The position numbers and the translations under genes were made by a program. From contig NZ_BBWV01000006.1 in assembly GCF_000974785.1 (NCBI RefSeq), positions 61,626 through 125,625 on the forward strand: a DNA stretch of 64,000 bases. The letters are read 5' to 3'. Under the pieces are notes generated by a model. It was not told the DNA's origin. It did not search any database and was given only the letters and a program-made list of their open reading frames with translations. Shown here in pieces: positions 8,303 to 16,987 of the stretch; position 1 is the first letter of the stretch; each line of letters opens with the position of its first letter. This DNA comes from Flavihumibacter petaseus NBRC 106054 (lineage in GTDB: Bacteria; Bacteroidota; Bacteroidia; Chitinophagales; Chitinophagaceae).

Positions 8303-9664
8303 TCATGCACCGAGGGCTTGCAAAACATCGTATTTCGTAAGGATCTGGTAGTTCCCCGCATCGTCCCTGCTTAAAACTGCGCCATTTTCGCGATTTATCA
8401 GGGTACTCAGTTTCTCAACCGGAGTAAGGAATTCTACAACCGGAAACGCTGACTCCATCACTGTTTCAACCTTTGCCTGCCGGATTTCCGGGTCAGAAAA
8501 GATCTTCTGAAACAGCCCGCTTTCGCTGATAGAACCGACGAGACTTTCCTTTTCCATTACCGGGATATGTTCGATATCGTATTTCCGCATAAGGTCAACG
8601 GCTTCGGCAACGGTCTGGCCTGGTTGCAGGGTAATCAGTTTCTGCTTGTTTCCTCTTCCCGCTACGATATCCCTGAATGTTTTTACATCCAGAAAGCCCC
8701 TTTCCATCATCCACTGATCATTATAAATCTTGGCCACATACCGGCTTCCGTGGTCATGAAAAATACAAACCACCACGTCATCATCTTTCAGGCGGTCTTT
8801 GAGCTGCAATAGTCCCTGCAGGCAACTTCCGGCGCTATAACCGCAAAAAATACCTTCCTCCCTTGCCAGTTTCCGCGCCATGATCGCCCCGTCTCTGTCT
8901 GTCACCTGTTCAAAATGGTCGATTACCGACATGTCATAATTCTGCGGCACGAAGTCTTCGCCAAATCCCTCAGAGATATAGGGGTGTACTTCATTCATGT
9001 CAACCTCTCCTGTGCGGAAGAACTTGGTCAGGAGCGATCCATACACATCTATTGCCCACACCTGGATACCTGGATTCTGTTCTTTCAGGAATTGAGCTGT
9101 ACCGGTAACCGTTCCCCCTGTACCAGCTGTACACACGAGATGCGTTATCCTTCCGTCGGTTTGACGCCATATTTCTGGGCCGGTCGTTTCATAGTGTGCC
9201 AGCCGGTTGGCCAGGTTGTCATATTGATTGCAGTGAAAGGAATTGGGAGTTTCCCGTGCAAGCCGCCTCGCAACAGAATAGTAGGACCTTGGATCGTCAG
9301 GTTCAACATTTGTTGGGCAAACAATTACTTCTGCCCCAACTGCTTTCAGAATGTCCATCTTTTCCTTACTCTGCTTGTCGGTTGTGGTAAAGATGCATTT
9401 GTAACCTTTCACCACCGCTGCGAGCGCCAGCCCCATTCCCGTATTACCGCTGGTGCATTCGATGATGGTTCCACCGGGTTTAAGTTTGCCTTCTTTTTCT
9501 GCAACCTCTATCATTTTCAGTGCCATCCGGTCTTTGATGGAATTGCCGGGGTTGAAATAGTCCACCTTTGCCAGGATCGTCCCCGGGACGCTTCTGGTAA
9601 TTTTGTTAAGCCTTATCAGTGGTGTATTTCCAATCGTTTCGAGAATATTATTTTTGATGTCCAT
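8303..9664 (-). CDS. cbs: Cystathionine beta-synthase
   Basis: PLP enzyme of the transsulfuration/cysteine-synthase family, 453 aa. It condenses serine (or an activated serine) with homocysteine or sulfide. The PLP lysine is K44 in NPGNSIKDRM, and the phosphate-binding ECTSGNTGMG motif follows. The GTGGT loop is present as TAGTGGTVTG. Two C-terminal CBS domains cover about residues 330-450, which separates it from plain cysteine synthases. They probably bind an adenosyl ligand for regulation. An upstream in-frame extension to 9838 is rejected because the family N-terminus IGNTPLIRL begins right after the 9664 ATG, and because a -7 box lies at 9682-9689. It is divergent from an alpha/beta hydrolase gene. 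Confidence 0.93.
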   Translation of the reverse strand: MDIKNNILETIGNTPLIRLNKITRSVPGTILAKVDYFNPGNSIKDRMALKMIEVAEKEGKLKPGGTIIECTSGNTGMGLALAAVVKGYKCIFTTTDKQSKEKMDILKAVGAEVIVCPTNVEPDDPRSYYSVARRLARETPNSFHCNQYDNLANRLAHYETTGPEIWRQTDGRITHLVCTAGTGGTVTGTAQFLKEQNPGIQVWAIDVYGSLLTKFFRTGEVDMNEVHPYISEGFGEDFVPQNYDMSVIDHFEQVTDRDGAIMARKLAREEGIFCGYSAGSCLQGLLQLKDRLKDDDVVVCIFHDHGSRYVAKIYNDQWMMERGFLDVKTFRDIVAGRGNKQKLITLQPGQTVAEAVDLMRKYDIEHIPVMEKESLVGSISESGLFQKIFSDPEIRQAKVETVMESAFPVVEFLTPVEKLSTLINRENGAVLSRDDAGNYQILTKYDVLQALGA

Positions 9665-9681
9665 GGCATGCTTTTGCCATG

Positions 9682-9689
9682 CAAAGGTA
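9682..9689 (-). promoter_or_regulatory. Candidate -7 box of cbs
   Basis: Minus-strand TACCTTTG fits TANNTTTG and ends 17 nt before the cbs ATG, predicting a leader of about a dozen bases. It supports 9664 as the true start. A short dyad (CATGGCA/TGCCATG) overlaps the start codon region at 9662-9681. Confidence 0.5.
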
Positions 9690-9709
9690 ATATTTCTAAA
9701 AAGGGCACT

Positions 9710-10354
9710 ATGAAACTGTATTTCATTCCTGGATTGGGAGCAGATAAAAGGGTGTTCCGGCATATTCATCTCCCGGAACCCTTTGAGATAGTGCATGTGG
9801 AATGGCTGAAGCCTGAAAAAAATGAAAGTCTGAAGCATTATGCGATCAGGATGGCAGAGCAGTTTGACCGTTCACAGAAATGGGGAGTAGTGGGGCTGTC
9901 ATTCGGGGGGATGCTGGCGACAGAAATACAGCAGGCCTTTCATCCCGATCGTACCGTACTCATCTCCAGTTCCGCGGGTAGCTCACAGATCCCACCATAT
10001 TTCCGGTCGCTGGGCGCTCTCAAACTTCATCGTTACCTGCCGATCGGGATATTTAAACAGGCCTCGCTGGCAAAAAGAATCTTTACAACTGAAACAGATG
10101 AAGACAAGCGGCTGCTGCGTGCGATAATCCAGGAATCAGATCCTGCTTTTATCCGGTGGGCAATTGGTGCCATCATCGGGTGGAAATCTGAAAATACACC
10201 GCCGGACCTGTTCCATATACATGGTACACGAGACAATCTGTTGCCGATCAGGTACCTGCACCCCACCCATGTTGTTGCGGGCGGGGGACACCTGATGATC
10301 ATGAACCGGGCAATGGAAGTAAATCAAATGCTGATTGAAATTTTTGCTGCCTGA
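9710..10354 (+). CDS. Alpha/beta hydrolase
   Basis: Small cytosolic alpha/beta-fold hydrolase, 214 aa. The N-terminal strand YFIPGLGADKRVF carries the oxyanion-hole region. The nucleophile elbow is GLSFGG (GxSxG), the acid is in HGTRDNLLP and the catalytic His is in GGGHLMI. The frame is open far upstream, but those codons lie antisense to cbs and have no homology-like features. The fold starts at the ATG at 9710. It is divergent from cbs, with only 45 bp between the start codons. Substrate unknown. Confidence 0.85.
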   Translation: MKLYFIPGLGADKRVFRHIHLPEPFEIVHVEWLKPEKNESLKHYAIRMAEQFDRSQKWGVVGLSFGGMLATEIQQAFHPDRTVLISSSAGSSQIPPYFRSLGALKLHRYLPIGIFKQASLAKRIFTTETDEDKRLLRAIIQESDPAFIRWAIGAIIGWKSENTPPDLFHIHGTRDNLLPIRYLHPTHVVAGGGHLMIMNRAMEVNQMLIEIFAA

Positions 10355-10373
10355 CCGCGACCCGTTACATTTG
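10343..10373 (+). promoter_or_regulatory. Promoter of tex
   Basis: TTTG at 10343-10346 and TACATTTG at 10366-10373 match the Bacteroidota -33/-7 elements with a 19-nt spacer. The -33 box lies inside the end of the hydrolase gene. The predicted start of transcription is near 10378, about 17 nt before the ATG at 10395. Confidence 0.65.
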
Positions 10374-10394
10374 CCCTCCTGAAAAACAGTGATT

Positions 10395-12647
10395 ATGGAT
10401 CCGAAGTATCTCCCCGTCATTGCACAAAAACTTTCGCTTTCCCTGAAGCAGGTGAATAACGTAAGCGATCTGCGTGCTGAAGGTGCAACCATTCCTTTTA
10501 TGGCCCGTTACCGGAAAGAAGCCACCGGCAATCTCGATGAAGTGATTATAAATTCAATTGTTGAAGAGCTGCAGTATTTCGGTGACCTTCACAAAAGAAA
10601 AGATACAGTACTGAAAACGATCGACAGCCAGGGAAAACTGACTGAAGAACTGCGGAACAGGATTGAATCCTGTGTAGACGCCACTGTGCTTGAAGATATT
10701 TACCTGCCCTACAAACCCAAACGGAAAACAAGGGCCAGCCAGGCAGTTGAAAAAGGCCTGCAGCCACTTGCTGACCTTTTGTGGGAGCAGGGATCTGTAC
10801 AGCCTGAAACTGCAGCCACCGGCTATCTGACAGACGATGTAAAAACAGTGAAAGATGCCCTGCAGGGTGCAAGAGACATAATAGCAGAAAAAATAAGTGA
10901 GCAGGAGGATGCCCGTAATGCGGTAAGAAAAATATTTACGGAGCATGCAATTCTGGTGTCCCGCGTGCTGGGTTCAAAAAAGGAAGAAGCTGAGGCACAA
11001 AAGTACCGTGACTATTTCGAGTTCAGTGAGTCATTGTCGAAATGTCCGTCTCATCGCATGCTGGCCATCCGGCGTGGTGAAAAGGAGGGTTTCCTGCTGA
11101 TGGATATTAATATCGACAAGGCGATAGCAGTTGATGCATTGGAGAAACTTTTTCTGAAATATAATGGCAGTGAAGCCGGAGCAGAGATAAAATCTGCCAT
11201 TGATGATGGCTTCGATCGCCTGCTGAAACCCAGCATTGAGAACGAGTATCGTATGAGCAGCAAACAATCTGCTGATGATGAAGCCATCAGCGTGTTTGCC
11301 GAAAACCTGCGGCAATTGTTGCTGGCCTCGCCCCTGGGAAACAAAAGGGTGCTGGCCCTGGATCCTGGTTTCCGGACTGGTTGCAAATTGGTTTGCCTTG
11401 ACGCACAGGGCAACCTCATCCACAATTCAACCATTTATCCTCACCCGCCACAAAATGAATCAGTTAAAGCAAGTGAAACCCTGCGGCATCTGGTAGCGAA
11501 ATATGATATCGAAGCCATTGGTATTGGCAACGGTACCGCAGGTCGGGAAACGGAAAGCCTGGTACGCGGCATTGATTTCGGAAAATCAGTCAGTGTATTC
11601 CAGGTAAACGAAAGCGGTGCTTCCATTTACTCGGCTTCCGAAGTGGCACGCGAAGAATTTCCTGAACAGGATATCACCGTGCGTGGTGCGGTCAGCATCG
11701 GCAGGCGCTTGCTGGATCCGTTGAGCGAACTGGTGAAAATTGATGCCAAGTCAATCGGTGTCGGCCAGTACCAGCACGACGTTAATCAGACCCGCCTGAA
11801 AGACAGCCTGGATAAAGTGGTAGAGAGCTGTGTTAACCACGTAGGGGTTGACCTCAATACTGCCAGCAAGCACCTGTTGATGTACGTATCCGGACTCAGT
11901 GCGACACTGGCAAAGAACATTGTTGAGTTCAGGGCAAAGAACGGCGCTTTCGGTAACCGGGAAGAATTGAAAAAAGTTCCCCTGATGGGTCCCAAAACAT
12001 TTGAACAATGCGCTGGATTCCTGCGGATCCGGGATGCGAAACATCCCTTGGATAACAGTTCCGTGCACCCGGAATCCTATCATGTGGTGGAGCAGATGGC
12101 TAAAGACCTGGGTTGTTCGGTAAGTGACCTTATACAGGATGCTCTTCTCCGTAAAAAGATCAATCGTCGCCAGTATATTTCAGAAACCATTGGTGAATTT
12201 ACAATCAGCGATATCCTGCAGGAACTGGAAAAACCCGGCCGCGATCCACGTCCGCCGATTGAAGTATTCCAGTATGACGAGCATATCAAATCAATTGAGG
12301 ATGTAAAGGTGGGCATGAAGGTTCCGGGCCTGGTAACGAACATTACCAAATTCGGCGTATTTGTTGATATCGGCGTCAAGCAGGACGGCCTGATTCATAT
12401 TTCCCAGCTGAGCAACACTTATGTAAGTGATCCTTCCACAGTGGTAAAATTGCAGCAGGCCGTTATGGTCACCGTTACGGAAGTGGATGTTGCCCGGAAG
12501 CGCATCGGGTTATCGATGAAAGATGCAGCCCGGTCAGCTCCCCACCAGAAAGCCGCTAAGGGCCTTCAGCCGAAACCTTCCCGTGAAGCCGAACCAGCAG
12601 ATAATTTTGCGGCTAAACTGGATGCCTTACGCAAGAAGTTCAAATAA
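10395..12647 (+). CDS. tex: Tex family S1 RNA-binding protein
   Basis: Cytosolic nucleic-acid-binding protein of the Tex/Spt6 class, 750 aa, implicated in transcription and stress tolerance in other bacteria. In order it shows the helical Tex N-domain with the SDLRAEGATIPFMARYRKE stretch, the YqgF/RNase H-like domain (RVLALDPGFRTGCKL and later IGIGNGTAGRETE), a helix-hairpin-helix region (YVSGLSATLAKNIVEFR) and a C-terminal S1 domain at about 636-710 (GVFVDIGVKQDGLIHIS). The ATG at 10395 is preferred over an in-frame GTG at 10389, since both follow the promoter at 10343-10373 and ATG is the usual start in this group. Length is normal for the family. Confidence 0.95.
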   Translation: MDPKYLPVIAQKLSLSLKQVNNVSDLRAEGATIPFMARYRKEATGNLDEVIINSIVEELQYFGDLHKRKDTVLKTIDSQGKLTEELRNRIESCVDATVLEDIYLPYKPKRKTRASQAVEKGLQPLADLLWEQGSVQPETAATGYLTDDVKTVKDALQGARDIIAEKISEQEDARNAVRKIFTEHAILVSRVLGSKKEEAEAQKYRDYFEFSESLSKCPSHRMLAIRRGEKEGFLLMDINIDKAIAVDALEKLFLKYNGSEAGAEIKSAIDDGFDRLLKPSIENEYRMSSKQSADDEAISVFAENLRQLLLASPLGNKRVLALDPGFRTGCKLVCLDAQGNLIHNSTIYPHPPQNESVKASETLRHLVAKYDIEAIGIGNGTAGRETESLVRGIDFGKSVSVFQVNESGASIYSASEVAREEFPEQDITVRGAVSIGRRLLDPLSELVKIDAKSIGVGQYQHDVNQTRLKDSLDKVVESCVNHVGVDLNTASKHLLMYVSGLSATLAKNIVEFRAKNGAFGNREELKKVPLMGPKTFEQCAGFLRIRDAKHPLDNSSVHPESYHVVEQMAKDLGCSVSDLIQDALLRKKINRRQYISETIGEFTISDILQELEKPGRDPRPPIEVFQYDEHIKSIEDVKVGMKVPGLVTNITKFGVFVDIGVKQDGLIHISQLSNTYVSDPSTVVKLQQAVMVTVTEVDVARKRIGLSMKDAARSAPHQKAAKGLQPKPSREAEPADNFAAKLDALRKKFK

Positions 12648-12726
12648 ATATACCCTAAAGTGGTACCGGGAATAATACCGGTCGGAGCGGGTGATTTCCG
12701 GGGGCGTCCGGGTGTCTGGCTTTGAA

Positions 12727-12734
12727 TAGCTTTG
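12727..12734 (+). promoter_or_regulatory. Candidate -7 box for the smORF-pabC-phr unit
   Basis: TAGCTTTG matches TANNTTTG and ends 20 nt before the ATG of the 44-codon smORF at 12755. No TTTG is seen at the -33 distance. If real, it makes the smORF the first gene of the pabC-phr transcript. Confidence 0.4.
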
Positions 12735-12754
12735 ATAGTTCTAAACAGACGCTG

Positions 12755-12889
12755 ATGAAAGAGCTTACCACTGCACAAACTTTCTGGCACGATGTGGAAA
12801 TGATAGTGTTGCCCTTTTTACTGGGTTGCCTGATGACTACTGTCATTGCTGTAGTGCTGTATATCCGGCGCAGGCAGTCTGGTTTTTAG
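12755..12889 (+). CDS. Small membrane protein (44 aa)
   Basis: A 44-codon frame with ATG at 12755 and TAG at 12887-12889. The product has a polar N-terminus, one hydrophobic segment at about residues 17-37 (IVLPFLLGCLMTTVIAVVLYI) and a basic RRRQSGF tail. That is the layout of a single-pass inner-membrane protein with a cytoplasmic C-terminus by the positive-inside rule. It lies 16 bp upstream of the aminotransferase gene and behind a -7 box at 12727-12734. I do not recognise a family. The composition is too consistently membrane-like to be easily dismissed, but coding status is unproven. Confidence 0.5.
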   Translation: MKELTTAQTFWHDVEMIVLPFLLGCLMTTVIAVVLYIRRRQSGF

Positions 12890-12905
12890 TTATTTTAGCT
12901 GCGCT

Positions 12906-13751
12906 ATGTCGCATCTGTTGTTTCATGACGGACAGTTTTATCGTGACGATAAAGTTATTGCTGGTGCCAATAGCCGCGCTTTGCGGTATGGCGATGGCCT
13001 TTTTGAAACAATGGTCTGGCGCTTCGGTACAATTCCCCTGTTCCAATTTCATGTTGAGCGATTGTTTCATGGCATGCAGTTATTGGGGTTTGAAAAACCC
13101 GTTGATTGGAATGATGCCTGGATAGCAGAACGGATCCGCCAGCTGGTACACCGCAACGGACATGAGCCTTTGGCCCGGATCAGGCTGATGATTTTGCGTG
13201 GCGATGGTAGCCCTTTTGATCACCGCAACAATTATCCTCACCTGATCATGCAGTCCTGGTCCCTGCCACAGCACACCCGCGAATGGCAGCAGGAGGGCCT
13301 GAAAACAGGTCTGCATGAAACCGCCCGCAAGGCAATCGACGGTATTGCCAATTGCAAAACCAATAATTACCTGCCCTCACTGCTGGCTGCCCGCGAAGCT
13401 GCTTCCCGGCACTGGGATGATGCGTTGTTGCTCAATACCGCCGGCCGCATTTGTGAGTCGTCCATTGCCAACTGCTTTGTGTTCATGGAAAATAAGTGGC
13501 TGACACCACCCCTTGGTGAAGGTCCGGTTGCCGGCACTGTTCGCCGGCACATTCTTGAAACTGCTGAAACGAATGGTGTTCCTGTTGAAGAAAAACCATT
13601 GAATGCGGGGGATTTGTTTAACGCCGATGCCATGGTACTCACCAATGCGGTGCAAGGCCTGCGGTGGGTGAGTAGTTTTGGCAAAAAACATTTCAGCAAT
13701 GAACCTTCAAAAATCCTGTTTGATGCGTTAGTGCGACCTTTGATGGTATGA
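12906..13751 (+). CDS. Class IV PLP aminotransferase (aminodeoxychorismate lyase-like)
   Basis: Fold-type IV PLP enzyme, 281 aa, of the PabC/IlvE/Dat family. Visible motifs are SRALRYGDGLFETM near the N-terminus, the PLP lysine in ANCKTNNYL, GRICESSIANCF, and the phosphate-binding GPVAGTVRR. The best guess is 4-amino-4-deoxychorismate lyase, making p-aminobenzoate for folate. A branched-chain or D-amino-acid aminotransferase cannot be excluded from motifs alone. Its stop overlaps the start of the photolyase gene by 4 nt (ATGA), so the two are probably translationally coupled. That is notable because class I photolyases use a folate antenna. Confidence 0.85.
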   Translation: MSHLLFHDGQFYRDDKVIAGANSRALRYGDGLFETMVWRFGTIPLFQFHVERLFHGMQLLGFEKPVDWNDAWIAERIRQLVHRNGHEPLARIRLMILRGDGSPFDHRNNYPHLIMQSWSLPQHTREWQQEGLKTGLHETARKAIDGIANCKTNNYLPSLLAAREAASRHWDDALLLNTAGRICESSIANCFVFMENKWLTPPLGEGPVAGTVRRHILETAETNGVPVEEKPLNAGDLFNADAMVLTNAVQGLRWVSSFGKKHFSNEPSKILFDALVRPLMV

Positions 13752-15064
13752 CAAAACAGGATGGTATTGCGGTGATGTGGTTCAGGCGTGACCTGAGACT
13801 GGATGATAATACGGCACTTTACCATGCATTGCGCTCCGGCATGCAGGTACTTCCGCTCTTTATTTTTGATACGAACATCCTCGATGACCTGGGCGACAGA
13901 CATGACAGGCGGGTGGAATTTATACAGCTGCAGCTGCACCGGCTGAACAGTCAACTAAACGGGCTGAACAGCAATTTGCAGGTAAGAACAGGAAAACCCG
14001 AAGAGGTATTTTCGGCACTACTTAAGGAGTATCCCATAAAAGCGGTTTTCACCAACAGGGATTATGAGCCTTATGCTATTCTGCGTGATGCCCGGATAAA
14101 AGCCATGCTGGAAGCAGCAGAAGCTGTCCTGCTTACTTACAAGGATCATGTCATTTTCGAGAACAGGGAGGTTGTTAAGGATGACGGCAATCCTTACACG
14201 GTATTTACGCCATACAGCAGAAAATGGAAAAAGCAGCTTGAGCCGGCCATGCTCAGGGGGTGGCCGGTAGAAAAATATACCGGGAACTTTTTGTCACTAA
14301 AGGCTGACGCCGTTCCGACACTTGAATCCATCGGATTCAGGGCATCAGCGATGCCATTTCCTGGTAAAGAACCTGACAGGGTGCTGATCCGGCATTACAG
14401 CGATCAGCGCGATTACCCCGGTATTGCCGGCACTTCAAGGCTTGGGATTCATCTGCGGTTTGGCACCATCAGTATCAGACGACTTGTCACTTTAGCACAA
14501 CAAGTCAACGATACCTATCTGAATGAATTGATCTGGCGTGATTTTTACCAGATGATCCTGGCCAATTACCCGGCAGTCGGAAACGGAAAAGCATTCAAGC
14601 GTGAGTACGACAATATCCGGTGGCGGAATAACCAGCACGAATTTGATGCATGGTGTGCTGGACTTACGGGATATCCGTTGGTAGATGCCGGAATGCGGGA
14701 GTTGAATGCAACAGGTTTTATGCATAACCGGGTAAGGATGGTTACGGCTTCTTTCCTTTGCAAACACCTGCTGATCGACTGGCGGTGGGGTGAGGCTTAT
14801 TTCGCGAAAAAGCTGCTTGATTATGATTTTGCTTCAAATAATGGTGGCTGGCAGTGGGCTGCCGGAAGCGGGTGTGATGCTGCACCATATTTCAGGATCT
14901 TCAACCCGGCTTTACAGGCAAAAAAATTTGACCCTGATGGTGTTTACATCAGGCATTGGTTGCCTGAACTGGAGGGGTTTGGTTACCCTGAACCGATAGT
15001 GAATCACGAATTTGCCCGCGAGCGGTGCCTTGAAGCATATAAAGCAGCCATCAACCAGCGTTGA
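13748..15064 (+). CDS. phr: Deoxyribodipyrimidine photolyase
   Basis: Light-dependent DNA repair flavoprotein, 438 aa, reversing cyclobutane pyrimidine dimers. The N-terminal Rossmann-like antenna domain begins VMWFRRDLRLDDNTAL. The C-terminal FAD domain contains TSRLGIHLRFGTIS, ELIWRDFYQ, GYPLVDAGMREL, HNRVRMVTASFL and SNNGGWQWAAGSGCDAAPYF, all characteristic of class I CPD photolyases rather than cryptochromes. The start overlaps the stop of the PabC-like gene. The 3' end overlaps the convergent mqnD stop by 14 bp, leaving no room for a terminator between them. Confidence 0.94.
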   Translation: MTKQDGIAVMWFRRDLRLDDNTALYHALRSGMQVLPLFIFDTNILDDLGDRHDRRVEFIQLQLHRLNSQLNGLNSNLQVRTGKPEEVFSALLKEYPIKAVFTNRDYEPYAILRDARIKAMLEAAEAVLLTYKDHVIFENREVVKDDGNPYTVFTPYSRKWKKQLEPAMLRGWPVEKYTGNFLSLKADAVPTLESIGFRASAMPFPGKEPDRVLIRHYSDQRDYPGIAGTSRLGIHLRFGTISIRRLVTLAQQVNDTYLNELIWRDFYQMILANYPAVGNGKAFKREYDNIRWRNNQHEFDAWCAGLTGYPLVDAGMRELNATGFMHNRVRMVTASFLCKHLLIDWRWGEAYFAKKLLDYDFASNNGGWQWAAGSGCDAAPYFRIFNPALQAKKFDPDGVYIRHWLPELEGFGYPEPIVNHEFARERCLEAYKAAINQR

Positions 15065-15851
15065 GCTGATGCCAGGTTTCCTGTAGCTGGTTAATTGCTT
15101 TTTTGCCCTTCTCGCCCCAGTACAGGGAGTAGTCGTTTACATACAACTGAATATGTTGCCGCATTACGGAAAGTGCCATTTCCTGGGAATGCTGTTGCAC
15201 GAATTCCGTAAGATCCGGATAATTATGCCAGGCATAGCGGATACTTTCCCGGATCTTTTCTTCCAGTAAATGCGCCAGCCTGTCGTCCATATTTTTTCTG
15301 ACTACAATGCCACCTAACGGAATCGGACAGTGCAGGTGCGATTCCCAGTATTCGCCAAGGTCTACCACTTTGTGCAGTCCTTTATCAGCATAGGTAAAGC
15401 GGTTTTCATGAATGATAACGCCAGCATCAACCTGTCCGCTGAGCACAGCATCTTCAATTTCATGAAACACGAGGAAGGTTTTGTTTTTAGCATCCGGAAA
15501 AGCCAGGGAAAACAGCAGGTGAGCGGTAGTGTTCCTGCCTGGTATGCCAATTCTAAGGCCGGAGATATTGTCTGTGGAAACCGGCTCGCGGGAAATCAGC
15601 AGCGGCCCAACGCCTGCTCCCAATGCACCGCCTGGTTCCAGCAGGCGGTAGCGGTCTTCCAGCAAGGGCCAGACGCCGTAACTGATCTTGGTAGCGTCGA
15701 GTTTTCCGGAAAGCGCCCATTCATTCAGTGTCTGAACGTCTTCCAGGTGAAGATGGAACCTGAATGGACCCGGATCGATCCGCCCGTTCACCAGGGCATC
15801 AAAAATGAAAGTGTCATTCGGGCAGGGCGAAAACCCCAGGGATATTTCCAT
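15051..15851 (-). CDS. mqnD: 1,4-dihydroxy-6-naphthoate synthase
   Basis: Enzyme of the futalosine menaquinone pathway that converts cyclic dehypoxanthinyl futalosine to 1,4-dihydroxy-6-naphthoate; cytosolic, 266 aa. It has the periplasmic-binding-protein-like fold of the MqnA/MqnD family, starting ISLGFSPCPNDTFIFDAL. That N-terminus and the KISYGVWPLL segment are diagnostic for MqnD. The gene is 8 bp downstream of mqnB on the same strand, so the two menaquinone steps are co-transcribed. Its 3' end runs into the convergent photolyase gene. Confidence 0.94.
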   Translation of the reverse strand: MEISLGFSPCPNDTFIFDALVNGRIDPGPFRFHLHLEDVQTLNEWALSGKLDATKISYGVWPLLEDRYRLLEPGGALGAGVGPLLISREPVSTDNISGLRIGIPGRNTTAHLLFSLAFPDAKNKTFLVFHEIEDAVLSGQVDAGVIIHENRFTYADKGLHKVVDLGEYWESHLHCPIPLGGIVVRKNMDDRLAHLLEEKIRESIRYAWHNYPDLTEFVQQHSQEMALSVMRQHIQLYVNDYSLYWGEKGKKAINQLQETWHQLNAG

Positions 15852-15859
15852 GATTACAC

Positions 15860-16516
15860 TTAAAGGGATTCTAACAAACGGATCAGTTCTTTGTTCAGGT
15901 TGCCGATAGCAAGCGGCATGTTCCAGTTTTTCTTGTTCCGGTCACCGATATAATTGGAAACGGCACGCAATTGCAGGAAAGTTACATGTTCCATCAGGCA
16001 GGTATAATGCAGTGCCGCGCCTTCCATGGATTCCAGCTGCGCCTGATATTTTTCCGCATGGGCGGCAATTCTTTTTTTACTCGTGGAAATTTCGTTTACG
16101 GTAATCCCGATAGCCTTTTTAAGGCGTGTTCTCCTGATCAGGTTCGTGTACGGATTAGGCAATACTCCCTTGCGGTAAGGCAGCTCCCCCGGAGACGCGA
16201 GGGAAAGATCAAACACATCCCAGAACCCGTCTTTTTCCTGAACGCCCTGGTCGGCCACTACGTCCTGTTTAACGGCAAATACCGATCCTATGGCAATTTC
16301 CGGGTCAAAAGCACCCGCAACTCCGGCCTGAATGACCAGGTCGGGCTTGCGATGCTGCAGGTACCGCGACAGGGCATAGGTAGCGGCCATATTGCCCACA
16401 CCGGTCACCAGTATGTCAATTTCCATATCGATGTGATCCAGTTTCTCTGTTAGTCCCAGGTGATCGGTAAAAGGGGCGATTTCAAATGGAGTGGCAGCTA
16501 CCAATAAGCAATGCAT
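15860..16516 (-). CDS. mqnB: Futalosine hydrolase
   Basis: Nucleoside-phosphorylase-fold hydrolase, 218 aa, that removes hypoxanthine from futalosine in menaquinone synthesis. Family features are the N-terminal CLLVAATPFEIAPF, the ITGVGN-like segment LVTGVGNMAATYAL, the purine-binding QAGVAGAFDPEIAIGSV and the C-terminal ESMEGAALHYTCL with the catalytic Glu. It could superficially be taken for MTA/SAH nucleosidase, but the pairing with mqnD settles the role. It is divergent from the PTPS-family gene with a 47-bp spacer. Confidence 0.92.
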   Translation of the reverse strand: MHCLLVAATPFEIAPFTDHLGLTEKLDHIDMEIDILVTGVGNMAATYALSRYLQHRKPDLVIQAGVAGAFDPEIAIGSVFAVKQDVVADQGVQEKDGFWDVFDLSLASPGELPYRKGVLPNPYTNLIRRTRLKKAIGITVNEISTSKKRIAAHAEKYQAQLESMEGAALHYTCLMEHVTFLQLRAVSNYIGDRNKKNWNMPLAIGNLNKELIRLLESL

Positions 16517-16563
16517 GAAGGGCGTTTATGAACAAATGTCGCATTTCCTTGTAATTTCGCCTT

Positions 16564-16977
16564 ATGGGAAATAAAGTCGCTGTTTACCGGAAGGAGCATT
16601 TTAACGCTGCCCATCGCCTGCACCGCAGCGACTGGGACGATGCACAGAACTATGAAGTATTTGGGAAATGCAGCTACCCCAATTATCACGGACACAATTA
16701 TGAACTGGTGGTCAAAGTAGTTGGGGAAATCAACCCGGCAACCGGTTTTGTGATCGATATGAAAACCTTATCCGATATTATTCAGCAGGAAATACTGAAT
16801 CGTTTTGACCATCGGAACCTTAACCTTGACACGGCAGAATTTGCTGACCGCAACCCGACTGCTGAAAACATCGTCATGGTGATTTATAACCTGCTCCGGC
16901 CGCATATCGATCCGGAACATGATCTGTTTGTCCGGTTGTACGAAACGGAAAGGAATTTTGTGGAATACCCGATATAA
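16564..16977 (+). CDS. 6-pyruvoyltetrahydropterin / 6-carboxytetrahydropterin synthase family enzyme
   Basis: COG0720-type pterin enzyme, 137 aa, acting on dihydroneopterin triphosphate, the product of FolE encoded next door. Zinc ligands are H17 (HFNAAH), H42 and H44 (HGH). The catalytic Cys is C36, giving a C-x5-HGH spacing. From memory of the family, that spacing is typical of the eukaryote-like PTPS-II group making 6-pyruvoyltetrahydropterin, while classic QueD has C-x3-HGH. The flanking FGKC and [21 protein letters not shown] also resemble animal PTPS. QueE elsewhere in the window means a QueD role is still possible. It lies 10 bp before folE. Confidence 0.88.
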   Translation: MGNKVAVYRKEHFNAAHRLHRSDWDDAQNYEVFGKCSYPNYHGHNYELVVKVVGEINPATGFVIDMKTLSDIIQQEILNRFDHRNLNLDTAEFADRNPTAENIVMVIYNLLRPHIDPEHDLFVRLYETERNFVEYPI

Positions 16978-16987
16978 ATCAACAGCA

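Noticed and set aside
8915..9709. In-frame upstream extension of the alpha/beta hydrolase
   Set aside because: About 265 codons antisense to cbs with no family features; the hydrolase fold begins at the ATG at 9710.
9665..9838. N-terminal extension of cystathionine beta-synthase
   Set aside because: It would run through the start region of the divergent hydrolase and across a -7 box; family proteins begin at the 9664 Met.
16541..16563. -7 boxes between mqnB and the PTPS-family gene
   Set aside because: The best plus-strand candidate (TAATTTCG) and minus-strand candidate (GACATTTG) each miss one consensus base, so no promoter was listed.
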